Shown here piece after piece: positions 55,438 through 64,000 of a DNA stretch of 64,000 bases (the stretch's first letter is position 1; each line of letters starts with the position of its first letter). Where the stretch lies: positions 210,357 to 274,356 of the forward strand of contig MU863910.1 in NCBI GenBank assembly GCA_033296885.1, written 5' to 3'. Both the position numbers and the translations under genes were made by a program. Below the pieces are notes generated by a model that searched no databases, had not been told where the DNA came from, and saw only the letters and a program-made list of their open reading frames with translations. The DNA comes from Triangularia verruculosa (lineage: Eukaryota > Ascomycota > Sordariomycetes > Sordariales > Podosporaceae).

Positions 55438-56632
55438 TTAAGCTATTGTACGCCTCCGCTTGCTTCCCCCTTCTTCCATATCTTGGGCTACGAGCCCTTT
55501 CCACTCGACTCGGCTGGAGCTTCCGTTCTCTAGAAGCAAGCTAAGATCGAGCCGCTCACCGCCGCCGAATAAATTTTCGAAAACAGCAGTCCGCCCACCG
55601 CGTGAAGCGGATAAAGGGGTTGAGGTGGTTTGCAACCACGTATTCCCACTCCTCCTTATCTCATGAGAGTTCGTTAATACGCTGGCTTGGCTCCTCCCTT
55701 GCCGCACGTCAGACACTTCATTTACAAGGCCACCATTAACCGAAGCTGTTCCGGGCCGCAATTGCGGCACTGTCCTAGCAACGGGTTGTTGATATACGAG
55801 TTTAGAAGATCCTTCAAGAACTCGGGTGATTCGGTAGCAACTTCCTCGTAAGCTGCTATAAGAGTGTCGGTAGGTCCTCTACTCTCATCTCCAGAAGGCT
55901 TAGGGTTAGTAAAGGTAGGGTGGTGGAGCTGTCTTTTCTACTCTAGTTGCGCACTAAGGGCTACAACTGCCTTGTCGCGAAGAGCCCGAACCAAAGAGGG
56001 AGTTAGCTAATAAACGTCCAAAATCGAATCGAGGAGGTCCTCAATGCTTGGTTTTTTCTCCAGCGCCTTGCCGTACTTGGTGACAGCTAAGCTTTGCAAG
56101 CGGTCCACCTAATACATGTCGGCCAAGGCAAACATCCACGCGTGGATACACAACGCTGTGAGCTTCTCCTCGTCGCTACACTCAAGCTTCTCCTTGCTCA
56201 GATCTTGTGCGGATTCGCTGCAATCCTTATAGTCGCTGGTATAGAAGTAATCCACCATCCACCATACTATAGCCGGCAACTACTCAGCTACTTCGTACTC
56301 CCCTGACGCCGCCTCCTGCACTGGGGTTGGTCCTGTAGATAGGAAGCGGGTTTGATGGGATTGCTCACCCTAAACGGTTTGCTGTAGGCCGCATGAAGCA
56401 CTTTCGACTGGCTGCACACGATAACTTTGTGAACCGGGAATCTCTCAGTGCCGCAGGTCAGAATGAAGTCGGTAAACTCGTCTCTTTCACGGGCCCTAGC
56501 AATGTGAGCTGGCGCTTCCAGACGTGACTTGAGGACAGAGAATGAATGACCTGGTGGAATGCTGAAGGTTCCAATACCTTTCGCGGGTACTTACTGCGAG
56601 ATCTCGCCCATCAGTCGTTTAAATGCCGCCAT
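55438..56632 (-). pseudogene. BTB/POZ-domain gene with several in-frame TAG stops
   Basis: BTB domains mediate dimerization and cullin-3 ubiquitin-ligase recruitment. On the minus strand, ATG 56632 opens a short first exon (MAAFKRLMGEIS) ending in a GTAAGT donor. The BTB core then reads FTDFILTCGTERFPVHKVIV, CSQSKVLHAAY, and after a further probable intron MVDYFYTSDY, LCIHAWMFALADMY and SLAVTKYGKALE. TAG codons at 56280-56282, 56109-56111, 56007-56009 and 55938-55940 break the frame. Recognisable sequence continues to PEFLKDLLNSYINNPLL (about 55790) and a Cys-rich CRNCG-like end. The pattern is that of a single-domain fungal BTB protein killed by point changes. Confidence 0.8.
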
Positions 56633-56974
56633 TTTGGATGTATTGGCTAGTTATTCAATGGTTTCTTATAAAAAACTCAGCTCGTGCGTGCAGTGCTGGA
56701 CCACTTTAGCCCTTTGCACCTGGGGTTACAGTATGTATTGGCCGCTCTCTGACTCATTCTCTATTCTCAATTATATCCATACATAGCCCCCGCTTTCAGT
56801 TATGTGTGTGTTGCGGAGCTGCTATTTTCCGGGACCTTAGCTTACAAGAGCGTCACAATGCCGTCACAATAACGGAGGTGGGGTCCCAACTCAGGTCGTT
56901 GTGTATCTAGTGAGGATCTGACCGTAAATGCTTTGTGGACATCTGCGAGGCCAACTCTATCGGTTATCTCGAAA
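56633..56974. other. Intergenic, no gene seen
   Basis: Promoter side of the BTB remnant and 5' flank of the small zinc-finger frame. Confidence 0.35.
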
Positions 56975-57403
56975 ATGCAAACCTGTGGAAGCTGTCGCCG
57001 TGCCTTCCACGAAAATGCGAGCCTTCGCCAACACGCGGAGGCGACCGGCCATTGCTTTTGTCGACATTGTAAGCGCTCGTTTGCTCAGTGTACGTTTGTG
57101 CGCTGCGCTCCTTCACTTGTTGGAGTGAGAAAGTGGGGCACCGACTCAAGCCTGGCACATCTGATTCGCCAGAGGCTGACTTATAACTCTCCAACCCCTT
57201 GTTTTTCCCCCTTGTCAAGCCTCCTGTTGCCTGATTTCTGTACGGCTGAGATTCGGAGGCCGCTTTCTTACTCGTCGGCTCAAGCCGCGGGTATGTGTGA
57301 TATAAAGGACTCCTGCAGGATGAGAACATCCATCTCCTCGATCTCCTTCCTCAGTACATCGACTGCAACATACCAGGGATCGACTAGTGGAATGAGTCAC
57401 TGA
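56975..57403 (+). CDS. Small C2H2 zinc-finger-like ORF (tentative)
   Basis: From ATG 56975 the frame begins with a C2H2-like finger, C-x2-C-x3-F-x5-L-x2-H-x5-H (CGSCRRAF...LRQHAEATGH), directly followed by CFCRHCKRSF, a second Cys-rich knuckle. After about residue 40 the sequence becomes low-complexity Ser/Leu-rich and is probably either spliced differently or non-coding. I cannot tell whether this is a real gene or a fragment of a larger zinc-finger protein. Nothing nearby indicates its role. Confidence 0.4.
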   Translation: MQTCGSCRRAFHENASLRQHAEATGHCFCRHCKRSFAQCTFVRCAPSLVGVRKWGTDSSLAHLIRQRLTYNSPTPCFSPLSSLLLPDFCTAEIRRPLSYSSAQAAGMCDIKDSCRMRTSISSISFLSTSTATYQGSTSGMSH

Positions 57404-57644
57404 TATCATCCCATTGCAACACAGACATCTTGACGCTAACGCGGCAGTCTTCCTTCTGCCTGATCCTTCTGAGGTTTAACGACCACTATTGATACCGGGG
57501 CTCCCCAGCTGCCACACGCAAGACTCCTTTCGCTCCGACATCCTCTCAGCACCGCTCAGATCCATATCACTCCCTGATATCACCAACTTGGCGGTCAACT
57601 ACCCCGATCACCACATCAGAAGCTCACCACGAGCCTCAGCAGCC

Positions 57645-60600
57645 ATGACTCGCATCTCCCACGTCTGCGGCCTTTACTATGCCGTCCCCGGCCAACACAA
57701 GGTCGACCGCCACTATCTCCCCCAAGTATCGCTCTCAGTCAACACGAAAATCGTCTCGTCGACCAGCAGAACCACCCTCACGCAGACCTTTGTCAACCCC
57801 AAGTCCGACCCAATCCCGGAGCTGAGGTACACCTTCCCCCTGTACGACGGGGTTTCCGTTGTTGGATTCGTATGCACCATCAACGATGACCGCGTCATCC
57901 ACGGTGTCGTGAAGGAGCGAAGCGAGGCGAGGAAGACGTACAAAGCCGCTGTCGACCGGGGCGAGAGTGCCGGTCTGCTGGAGCAGCTCCCCAACGCCAG
58001 CGATGTCTTCACCACCACCTTCGGCCGCATCCCGGCCAACGCGACGCTGAAGGTCGAGATCACCTACCTGGGCGAGCTGAAGCACGACGCCGAGGTGGAC
58101 GGCATACGTTTCACCATCCCTACCAGCATCGCGCCGCGGTATGGAAACTACCCAGGAGAGCTGCTGCAGCCCAGCTCGAGTACGACCAGCGCTGTCGGCA
58201 CCGGTATCAGCGCTGTGGTGGACGTCGAGATGCCTGAAGGCTCTAACGTGAAGAACGTCCAGTCGCCGTCGCATCCCATCTCCGTGACCCTCGGCAACAC
58301 ATCCGCCGGAGCCGCCAGCGGCGCTGACATGTCACTTCAGAAAGCCTCTGCAACGCTCGCCATGTCAACAACGGAACTAGGCGACGACTTTGTCCTGCAA
58401 GTCGTGGCAACAAACTTCGGCAGACCCATGGCTGTGCTCGAGACTCACCCAACACTCCCTAACCACCGGGCGCTGATGGCCACGCTTGTGCCCAAGTTCA
58501 ACCTCCCTTCGTCGAAACCTGAGATAGTCTTCCTCTGCGACCGCTCCGGTTCGATGGGTGGAGAGTACACGATCCCAAACCTCAAGAAGGCCCTGCACGT
58601 TTTTCTTAAGTCGCTTCCCGTGGGCGTCAAGTTCAACATCTGCTCTTTCGGTGATCACCACGAATTTCTGTTCAAGGACGGATCCCGCACCTATGACCAA
58701 TCTTCGCTTGCGGAAGCAGCCCGCTACGTGGACACCTTCGCTGCGGACTTTGGCGGCACCGACATTTACAAGCCCATGAAGAGCGTCCTCAAGAAACGCC
58801 ATGCCGACATGGACCTGGAGGTATTCCTCCTGACGGACGGTGAGATATGGGACCAGAACCTCTTGTTTGGGTTGTTGAACGAGCAGGTGGCTGAGAGCAA
58901 GGGCAGGGTCCGCGTTTTCAGCCTGGGCATTGGCAACTACGTCAGCCATGCGCTCATTGAAGGTGTTGCCGCTGCTGGAAACGGCTTCTCGCAGTCGGTG
59001 GGCGACAAGGAGAACATGAACAGCAAAGTGGTGCGCATGCTGAAGGCGTCTTTGACGCCCCATGTCATCGACTACACGCTTGATGTCAAGTACGGCCAGG
59101 ACGAAGCTGCTGCCGGGACCGCCACCGAGTCTGACGACGACTTTGAGATTGTGGAAAAGGTCATGGATGCATTGGTCATTGATGTGCAGGAGGCGGCAGA
59201 GAAGGAGGATTCTCAGAAGCCCATTTCACTCTACGACGAGTCGGCGAATCCGGACGTCGAGATGACAGATGCTTCGCTGGACACCGCGGCCGGCGGGAAG
59301 TACTCGCATGCCCCTCCTGTTTCAGAGCCCAAGATCCTGCAGGCTCCCTTCAAGATCCCGCCGCTGTTCCCCTTCAACCGAACCAGCGTCTACCTGCTCC
59401 TTTCACCCGAGACGATCCAAAAGCAGCCGAAATCAGTCGTCCTCCGCGGCACGTCACCGCACGGACCGGTAGAGCTGGAGATCCCAGTGACTGTCCTCGC
59501 AGACAAGAGCGAAACAATCCACCAGCTCGCCGCCCGCAAGGCCGTCAAGGAGCTGGAAGAAGGCCGCGGCTGGATTTTCCACGCCAGAGACGCACCCGAT
59601 CCCGAAACCCTGCAGCTCAAGGAAAAGTACCCGGGCCGCTTCAGCGACATGGTCGAGCGCGAAGCCGTCAGGCTCGGCGTCACCTACCAAGTCGGCGGCA
59701 AGTGGTGCAGCTTTGTGGCCGTCGAAGCCGACAAGTCGAAGGACCTGGAGGAGAAAGATAGTAGCACCGCGGAAATCGTCCAGGCCAGTGACAGCCCCCC
59801 ATCATCATCACCCGTGACCGCTCGCAGGAACATGATGGGTCTCGGCAGGGGCGGCGCTTTCCGCCACCGCATGATTACCGTCGACCCGGGCAACGCGAAC
59901 AGGAGCGAGAGCGAGGAGAGCAGCGAGGACGAGGGCGCCGGCCCGCGGGTTGGAGTCTCGCGATTCCTGGTAAGCGCGAGCAAGAGCGAGAGCGAGGAGG
60001 AGAGCAGCGAGGACGAGGGTGCCGGCCTGCGGGTTAGTGGAGCCACACGCTTTATGGTAGCCCCGACCATGTCGGCGGCGCCGAGAAGACAACTCGCTTC
60101 CAAGGCGTGTCGCAAGTCCGCGCCGCCGCAAGCTGCTGCATTTTTTGACGTGGAGGTTGATGTGGACGAGGAGGAAGATGAAGAAATAACATTGGAAGAG
60201 ATGAAAGATCTCTCCGGCCCCGTCCCGCCGCCGCCTCCCGCTCCGGCAGGTGGAAACAGACGCGCACGAGCATCACATCCGCTTCCCCCAGGAACGACGA
60301 GCGAGCAAGGCTTTAGCGCAACAAGCACTACCAAGCTCATGAGACTATCCACCGGCGGCGCGGCTCGACACCGCAGGTACGCGGGCCTGAAGCGCTCTTC
60401 GGATGAGGCTGAGAACGAGGACTCGGACGGTAGCGCCGGCGAAGAGCGCGAGGGAAAGAGACCTGTAGACAAGGCTGACGCGGCGTCCATGTCGGACGAG
60501 GAGAAGTTGAATTTGTTGGTTGCGTGGCAAGGGTTCAGTGGATCGTGGAAGTGGGATGAGAAGCTTGTTCTGTTGCTTGGACTTCAAAAGGGGGTGGAGG

Positions 60601-60830
60601 TGCCCAAGGATGTGTCTGGTGGTGGTGCTATCGGGTTAGAGGTGGTTGCTACGGCGATGGTGTTGGTTTACTTGGGGGGGGTGTTGGGTGGGTTGAGGGA
60701 TGAGTGGGAGATGTTGGCTGATAAGGCCATGGAGTGGCTGGAGGGGGAGGTTGGTCAGAGTGGGAGGAGTGTGGAGGAGTTTTTGGAGGGGGTTAGGGGG
60801 TTTATGGTGAGGGAGGGGGTAAAGGTTTAA
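57645..60830 (+). CDS. VIT and von Willebrand factor A domain protein
   Basis: A large intronless gene, 1061 aa from ATG 57645, the first ATG in the frame. The N-terminal VIT domain (about residues 1-150; VSLSVNTKIVSSTSRTTLTQ, YTFPLYDGVSVVGF, GLLEQLPNASDVFTTTFGRI) precedes a vWA domain (about 290-460) with the MIDAS motif DRSGSM and FLLTDGEIWD. A long middle part with acidic Ser/Glu repeats follows, two copies of a roughly 30-residue unit containing SSEDEGAG (about 59900-60050), then a basic/Pro-rich linker. The conserved C-terminal region (LLVAWQGFSGSWKWDEKL) is typical of fungal and animal VIT-vWA proteins. No signal peptide is seen. The molecular role is unknown; the family is thought to mediate protein contacts. 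It is intact, unlike its left-hand neighbours. Confidence 0.93.
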   Translation: MTRISHVCGLYYAVPGQHKVDRHYLPQVSLSVNTKIVSSTSRTTLTQTFVNPKSDPIPELRYTFPLYDGVSVVGFVCTINDDRVIHGVVKERSEARKTYKAAVDRGESAGLLEQLPNASDVFTTTFGRIPANATLKVEITYLGELKHDAEVDGIRFTIPTSIAPRYGNYPGELLQPSSSTTSAVGTGISAVVDVEMPEGSNVKNVQSPSHPISVTLGNTSAGAASGADMSLQKASATLAMSTTELGDDFVLQVVATNFGRPMAVLETHPTLPNHRALMATLVPKFNLPSSKPEIVFLCDRSGSMGGEYTIPNLKKALHVFLKSLPVGVKFNICSFGDHHEFLFKDGSRTYDQSSLAEAARYVDTFAADFGGTDIYKPMKSVLKKRHADMDLEVFLLTDGEIWDQNLLFGLLNEQVAESKGRVRVFSLGIGNYVSHALIEGVAAAGNGFSQSVGDKENMNSKVVRMLKASLTPHVIDYTLDVKYGQDEAAAGTATESDDDFEIVEKVMDALVIDVQEAAEKEDSQKPISLYDESANPDVEMTDASLDTAAGGKYSHAPPVSEPKILQAPFKIPPLFPFNRTSVYLLLSPETIQKQPKSVVLRGTSPHGPVELEIPVTVLADKSETIHQLAARKAVKELEEGRGWIFHARDAPDPETLQLKEKYPGRFSDMVEREAVRLGVTYQVGGKWCSFVAVEADKSKDLEEKDSSTAEIVQASDSPPSSSPVTARRNMMGLGRGGAFRHRMITVDPGNANRSESEESSEDEGAGPRVGVSRFLVSASKSESEEESSEDEGAGLRVSGATRFMVAPTMSAAPRRQLASKACRKSAPPQAAAFFDVEVDVDEEEDEEITLEEMKDLSGPVPPPPPAPAGGNRRARASHPLPPGTTSEQGFSATSTTKLMRLSTGGAARHRRYAGLKRSSDEAENEDSDGSAGEEREGKRPVDKADAASMSDEEKLNLLVAWQGFSGSWKWDEKLVLLLGLQKGVEVPKDVSGGGAIGLEVVATAMVLVYLGGVLGGLRDEWEMLADKAMEWLEGEVGQSGRSVEEFLEGVRGFMVREGVKV

Positions 60831-61070
60831 GGTTAGCTTGGGGAAGCGGGAAAGATGGGGTTTCGTATATTGGGTTGGTGGTGCTGGTCTGGGCGTGGCT
60901 TGATCGTGCAAGTTATGTATTGCTGTGTTTTGTTCAGTCTCCTTTTCTGTTTCCTTTGTTGCTTCTAAGCTATCTAGGCTTCTGATATAAATGAAACAAT
61001 TGGCGCCTGGTGAGACTTCCCCTATATGATAAGCTTACAGAATGAGACGATGGCACCTCATGACTCCAGC
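60831..61070. other. Short intergenic stretch between convergent genes
   Basis: 3' flanks only. Confidence 0.35.
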
Positions 61071-61079
61071 CGCGCCGAA

Positions 61080-61998
61080 CTTCAAGTACCTAGTGGGCGC
61101 CCAGTCCCAGACTGACTCGGGCCATTGATCGCATCATTATTTCCAGCCGCGTAGTTTTCCGCATCTCCAGGGCCCTTGTTTTCCGAATCGCCAGCCGCCG
61201 GGTTTTCAGCGTCGTTGGCCTTTTTTTGCCTTGCGTCGCGAGCGAGCTCAACTATCTGTAGAAAGCAGATGAGGCTGATCAGATGGTCAGTCCGCGTTAG
61301 GGTTCTTAAATTACTCAGGTGTTACGTTGAGACTCGGACTTGGGGACGTGAGGTGTTGAGTAGACCACGAAACACCATCACACAACCAACACCCCCGCAG
61401 CCGAAAGCCCCGGCTTTCCCAGTGGCTGAGCCGACCACGTCTGCCGAGCCTACATGTGCCGTGTCACGAATTAGCCTCGTGAGTCTGCTCAGTAATCCGG
61501 CAGGGGTGAATTGGTTCTTACCTGTTCGACCACCTCCCCTTCTCCTCGGCCACAGAAGACTCGGAGCCGTCTCGCTGACTGCATTTGGCGAGACTTGCTC
61601 GTTCCACTTGCGATTCGTGTCCGTGGTAGTAGAGATATCGGTCCCTTCGTCTAATGTCGCGCCGACGCCAAACATCAGGCCCGTGCTAACGGCCCAAAGC
61701 AACGTGCCGAACAAGAGGACGAGACCTCCGATTCTGAACCTTGCTCTGCAATAGACGCAGCCGAGGACAAGGGAGAGGGCCGACTGAATGGGTGGGAGGG
61801 ATGGATTAGCTCAACTCAGAATTGCAAGAGACGTTAACACGGACGCACCACGGCGATCGTGAACCAAACCGCGACGCGTTGCCACGCTCCAGGATGCGCA
61901 TTGGCGCCGATGGCTGCCCCGAGGCCGAGGACGACGATGGTCAGACGCCCCTTGGCGACTTCGCACCGGACCTTCCAGGGCCAGTAGCAGCACGCCAT
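61080..61998 (-). CDS. Small multi-span membrane protein (MARVEL-like), 3' structure uncertain
   Basis: ATG 61998 opens exon 1 (61849-61998), spliced at a GTGCGT donor to exon 2 (from 61783). The joined protein has at least three hydrophobic spans: LTIVVLGLGAAIG, VWFTIAVSALSLVLGCV across the intron, and IGGLVLLFGTLLWAVSTGLMFGVGA. The spacing is like small MARVEL-type membrane proteins. The end of exon 2 (near 61530) and the next acceptor (CTACAG near 61256) do not join in the frame I expected, so the hydrophilic tail down to about 61080 (VELARDARQKKANDAEN and an Asn/Gly-rich end) is tentative. No function is claimed. Confidence 0.55.
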
Positions 61999-61999
61999 G

Positions 62000-63190
62000 G
62001 TGGAGGAATTGAGAGAGCGCTCAAAGGTAATGGGGTGCGGGAAGCTGAGTCACGCTCGATGACATGGCAGCAGCAGATCAGAACTACACTGACAATCGAT
62101 GCCACAGCACGAACGCCGGATGTTTAAATCAAAGGTCACGTCTCTTGACGGAAGTTCGGCACGGCCAACTCTCGAAGTCAGTCAGCTATCATCGGGCTGG
62201 GATATTATCATGATTCAATAAAGGTTCAATACCTGGTACCTACGTGTAAGTATCTTTTCGCCAAGTGCCAAGTCCTGCAGACCGACGATCTCAGAGCTTC
62301 TTTCGAGCCAGCTAAGGTACCGAATTACCTACCTTAGGTGCACGTATGTACATCAAACCCGTCGCGGTGCTGTGATAAGGCGAGAAGCATTCAGCACTGC
62401 CACCACCATTTTGCAATGGAAGGGCTTCCGTATGGTTCGGCACTCTGCACGTCCAGCAAGTCTCTCGCTACGGATCTCGGCGTCAGCTGTAAGAGGCGTA
62501 ATGTTGGCAACAGAGTCATGGTCACCTGCTGAGAAAATGGGAAGAGGATACCGCCCAGCCACCAATCGTTCCTTTTCTGCATTTTCCGTGCCAGCTGAAT
62601 CGGCTTCCCAGGGCCACCTTCGGTATTGCCTGGACAGCCAGCTGCCACGTAGGGTGCCCTTCCGTTCGCATTAGGGGTCTTGTCAGTCCGGTCTCGCGCC
62701 TGCTCTTGCAATAGAGCATGACCTCGATAGGAGTCACCGCACACTCTTCCGTGGCCGCGGCCTCGACGCTGAACACTACAAACAAGAGGCCGGGAGTCCG
62801 CAGCGGCCTGCCAATTCCCATCAAGCCGGGAGCCAAGCCGCGCGAGCTGGCGGAGACGCTACCCCACCGTTTCCCCACAAGATGGAAGGGCCTCGACCGC
62901 ATCCTTCGAACGCGCCCTTCCACAACGCCGGCCGCAACCAAGTTAACGCGCCTGGCGGTATCGCGAACAATAGCGACGGCCCCGGCAATCACCTTCCCGG
63001 AGCTACGTTCCATGCGCCTGTATCCTTCGGTAAGAGGGCTCCTGCCGGTAGTCGATCCATTATAGCTGATTCGTTACTCAGGAGTCCCCCTTAAGGATCC
63101 CGAAGTCGCCGAGGCTACTACGCGTTATTCGGAAAAAGCAGGTTCGTACTGCCATTCTCTCGACTTCCATCCCGCACTTCTATCACATCT
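62000..63190. other. Region without a recognised gene
   Basis: A GC-rich island at about 62720-63060 has open frames on both strands (Pro/Ala/Gly/Asn-rich) but no domain. It may be a gene remnant at the edge of the AT-rich block. TACCTA/TAGGTA words occur at 62313-62340. Confidence 0.35.
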
Positions 63191-63900
63191 GGACACCTAG
63201 ACCTCTATTTGTTATACCCTTCGTATCTTAAATTAATTAAACGGTAAACTCCGCATTACTATATTCGTTAAGAAAGACTTTAAAAATTATATTCTAAAGT
63301 ATTTTTTCGTTAATTTATACGATTATACGATAATACGGATATTCGGTAATACTTACCTTATAATATAAACTACGGCCGGATCCCGCCCGGTAAGTAGATT
63401 TGATATATTTACTGACGCGTATAGAGGAATATATAATTATAAGTAAATCTGCCTAATCGTATACTTTCGTTACTAACTTATTATATACTACTTAATCGTT
63501 CCTTTATAATTACTTTCCTAAGTAAAGAAAGTAGTTTTTAATACTGAATTTTCTTAACCGCTTATTTTTCAAAATCTCCTTATCCTCTATCTTAAGTATA
63601 TCGGGTAACTTATATTTAATAAACTACTATTAAACTGGTTAGTTTAAGCTAGTCGATTAAAGAAATGGTATATATATATATATATTTATAACCGAAAATA
63701 TAATATTTTTAAGAATAATATTATTTTTATAACGTTAACCCGCTATAAACTATTTTTAATATACTATAACGGTCCTTTCCGTTAAGTTTAAGTTATCTTC
63801 CGCACTATTAATACTAAATATAATATCTTTTACAAAGTCCTTTAGAGTTTTAAGGTCGTAAGGGCTCGCGTCGGGGTAGTCTTCGGTATTTTTAACGTGT
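63191..63900. repeat. AT-rich RIP-degraded DNA at right edge
   Basis: TpA-rich sequence with very few CpA/TpG and no open frames, like the block at 41.75-43.5 kb. It probably continues past the window edge; the last 100 bases return to normal composition and hold two near-copies of AGGTGCCGGGTA. Confidence 0.75.
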
Positions 63901-64000
63901 GGCATATAATAGGTGCCGGGTAAGACCCAGGTGTTGAGGTGCCGGGTAGGTCTTCCAACTTCTTCTCACATAAGCCTAACTCGGCAGACGAGCTCCTTAG

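Noticed and set aside
62718..63065. 115-codon open frame near the right AT-rich block
   Set aside because: No recognisable domain and open frames on both strands; may be a remnant but cannot be supported as a gene.
63900..64000. LTR end suggested by the AGGTGCCGGGTA near-repeat
   Set aside because: Two 12-bp near-copies only; no TG...CA ends, primer site or coding region visible.

Overview
The window is genomic DNA of a filamentous ascomycete, most likely a Sordariomycete. The reasons are short (47-95 bp) GT-AG introns with CTGAC/CTAAC branch points, the gene families present (NRPS, ABCC transporter, LaeA-like methyltransferase, HET domain, purine-phosphorylase NLR) and AT-rich blocks almost without CpA/TpG, the footprint of repeat-induced point mutation (RIP). 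The sequence does not identify the species. All exon coordinates were worked out by hand from splice signals and protein-family continuity; no homology search was possible.

Left part (1-41.3 kb) is a gene-dense region rich in secondary-metabolism enzymes. A partial NRPS (half C - A - T - E - C, running off the left edge) is divergent from an ABCC exporter. Next come a dienelactone hydrolase, a lineage-type membrane protein, a LaeA-like methyltransferase, a divergent pair of cytochromes P450, an FAD monooxygenase, an aldehyde dehydrogenase, a 2,3-dihydroxybenzoate/salicylate-decarboxylase-like amidohydrolase, a GH10 xylanase, a class I terpene synthase and a second FAD monooxygenase. The P450/FMO/ALDH/decarboxylase block could tailor a metabolite or degrade an aromatic compound. 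Whether NRPS and terpene synthase belong to one pathway cannot be decided from sequence.

The most striking item is a tiny two-exon gene at 41020-41337 (minus). It encodes a secreted 83-residue protein with a signal peptide and three 17-residue repeats separated by Lys-Arg / Arg-Arg sites. This is the architecture of Kex2-processed repeat proteins, which include fungal RiPP (dikaritin-type) precursors. A decayed fourth repeat lies downstream in another frame. No UstYa-type (DUF3328) oxidase is visible in the window.

Middle part (41.7-50.4 kb) is a repeat block: RIP-degraded DNA, a 3,012-bp hAT transposon whose exact ends, 8-bp target duplication and terminal inverted repeats can be read, retroelement-like fragments and three kinds of tandem or palindromic repeat.

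Right part (50.8-57.4 kb) holds three broken genes of self/non-self-recognition or regulatory type: a HET gene, a phosphorylase-NB-ARC NLR and a BTB/POZ gene. Each is interrupted by TAG/TAA codons where the family usually has Gln or Trp, as RIP-type C-to-T changes would produce. A small C2H2-finger ORF, an intact VIT-VWA protein (57.6-60.8 kb) and a small multi-span membrane protein follow, before a second AT-rich block begins at about 63.2 kb.
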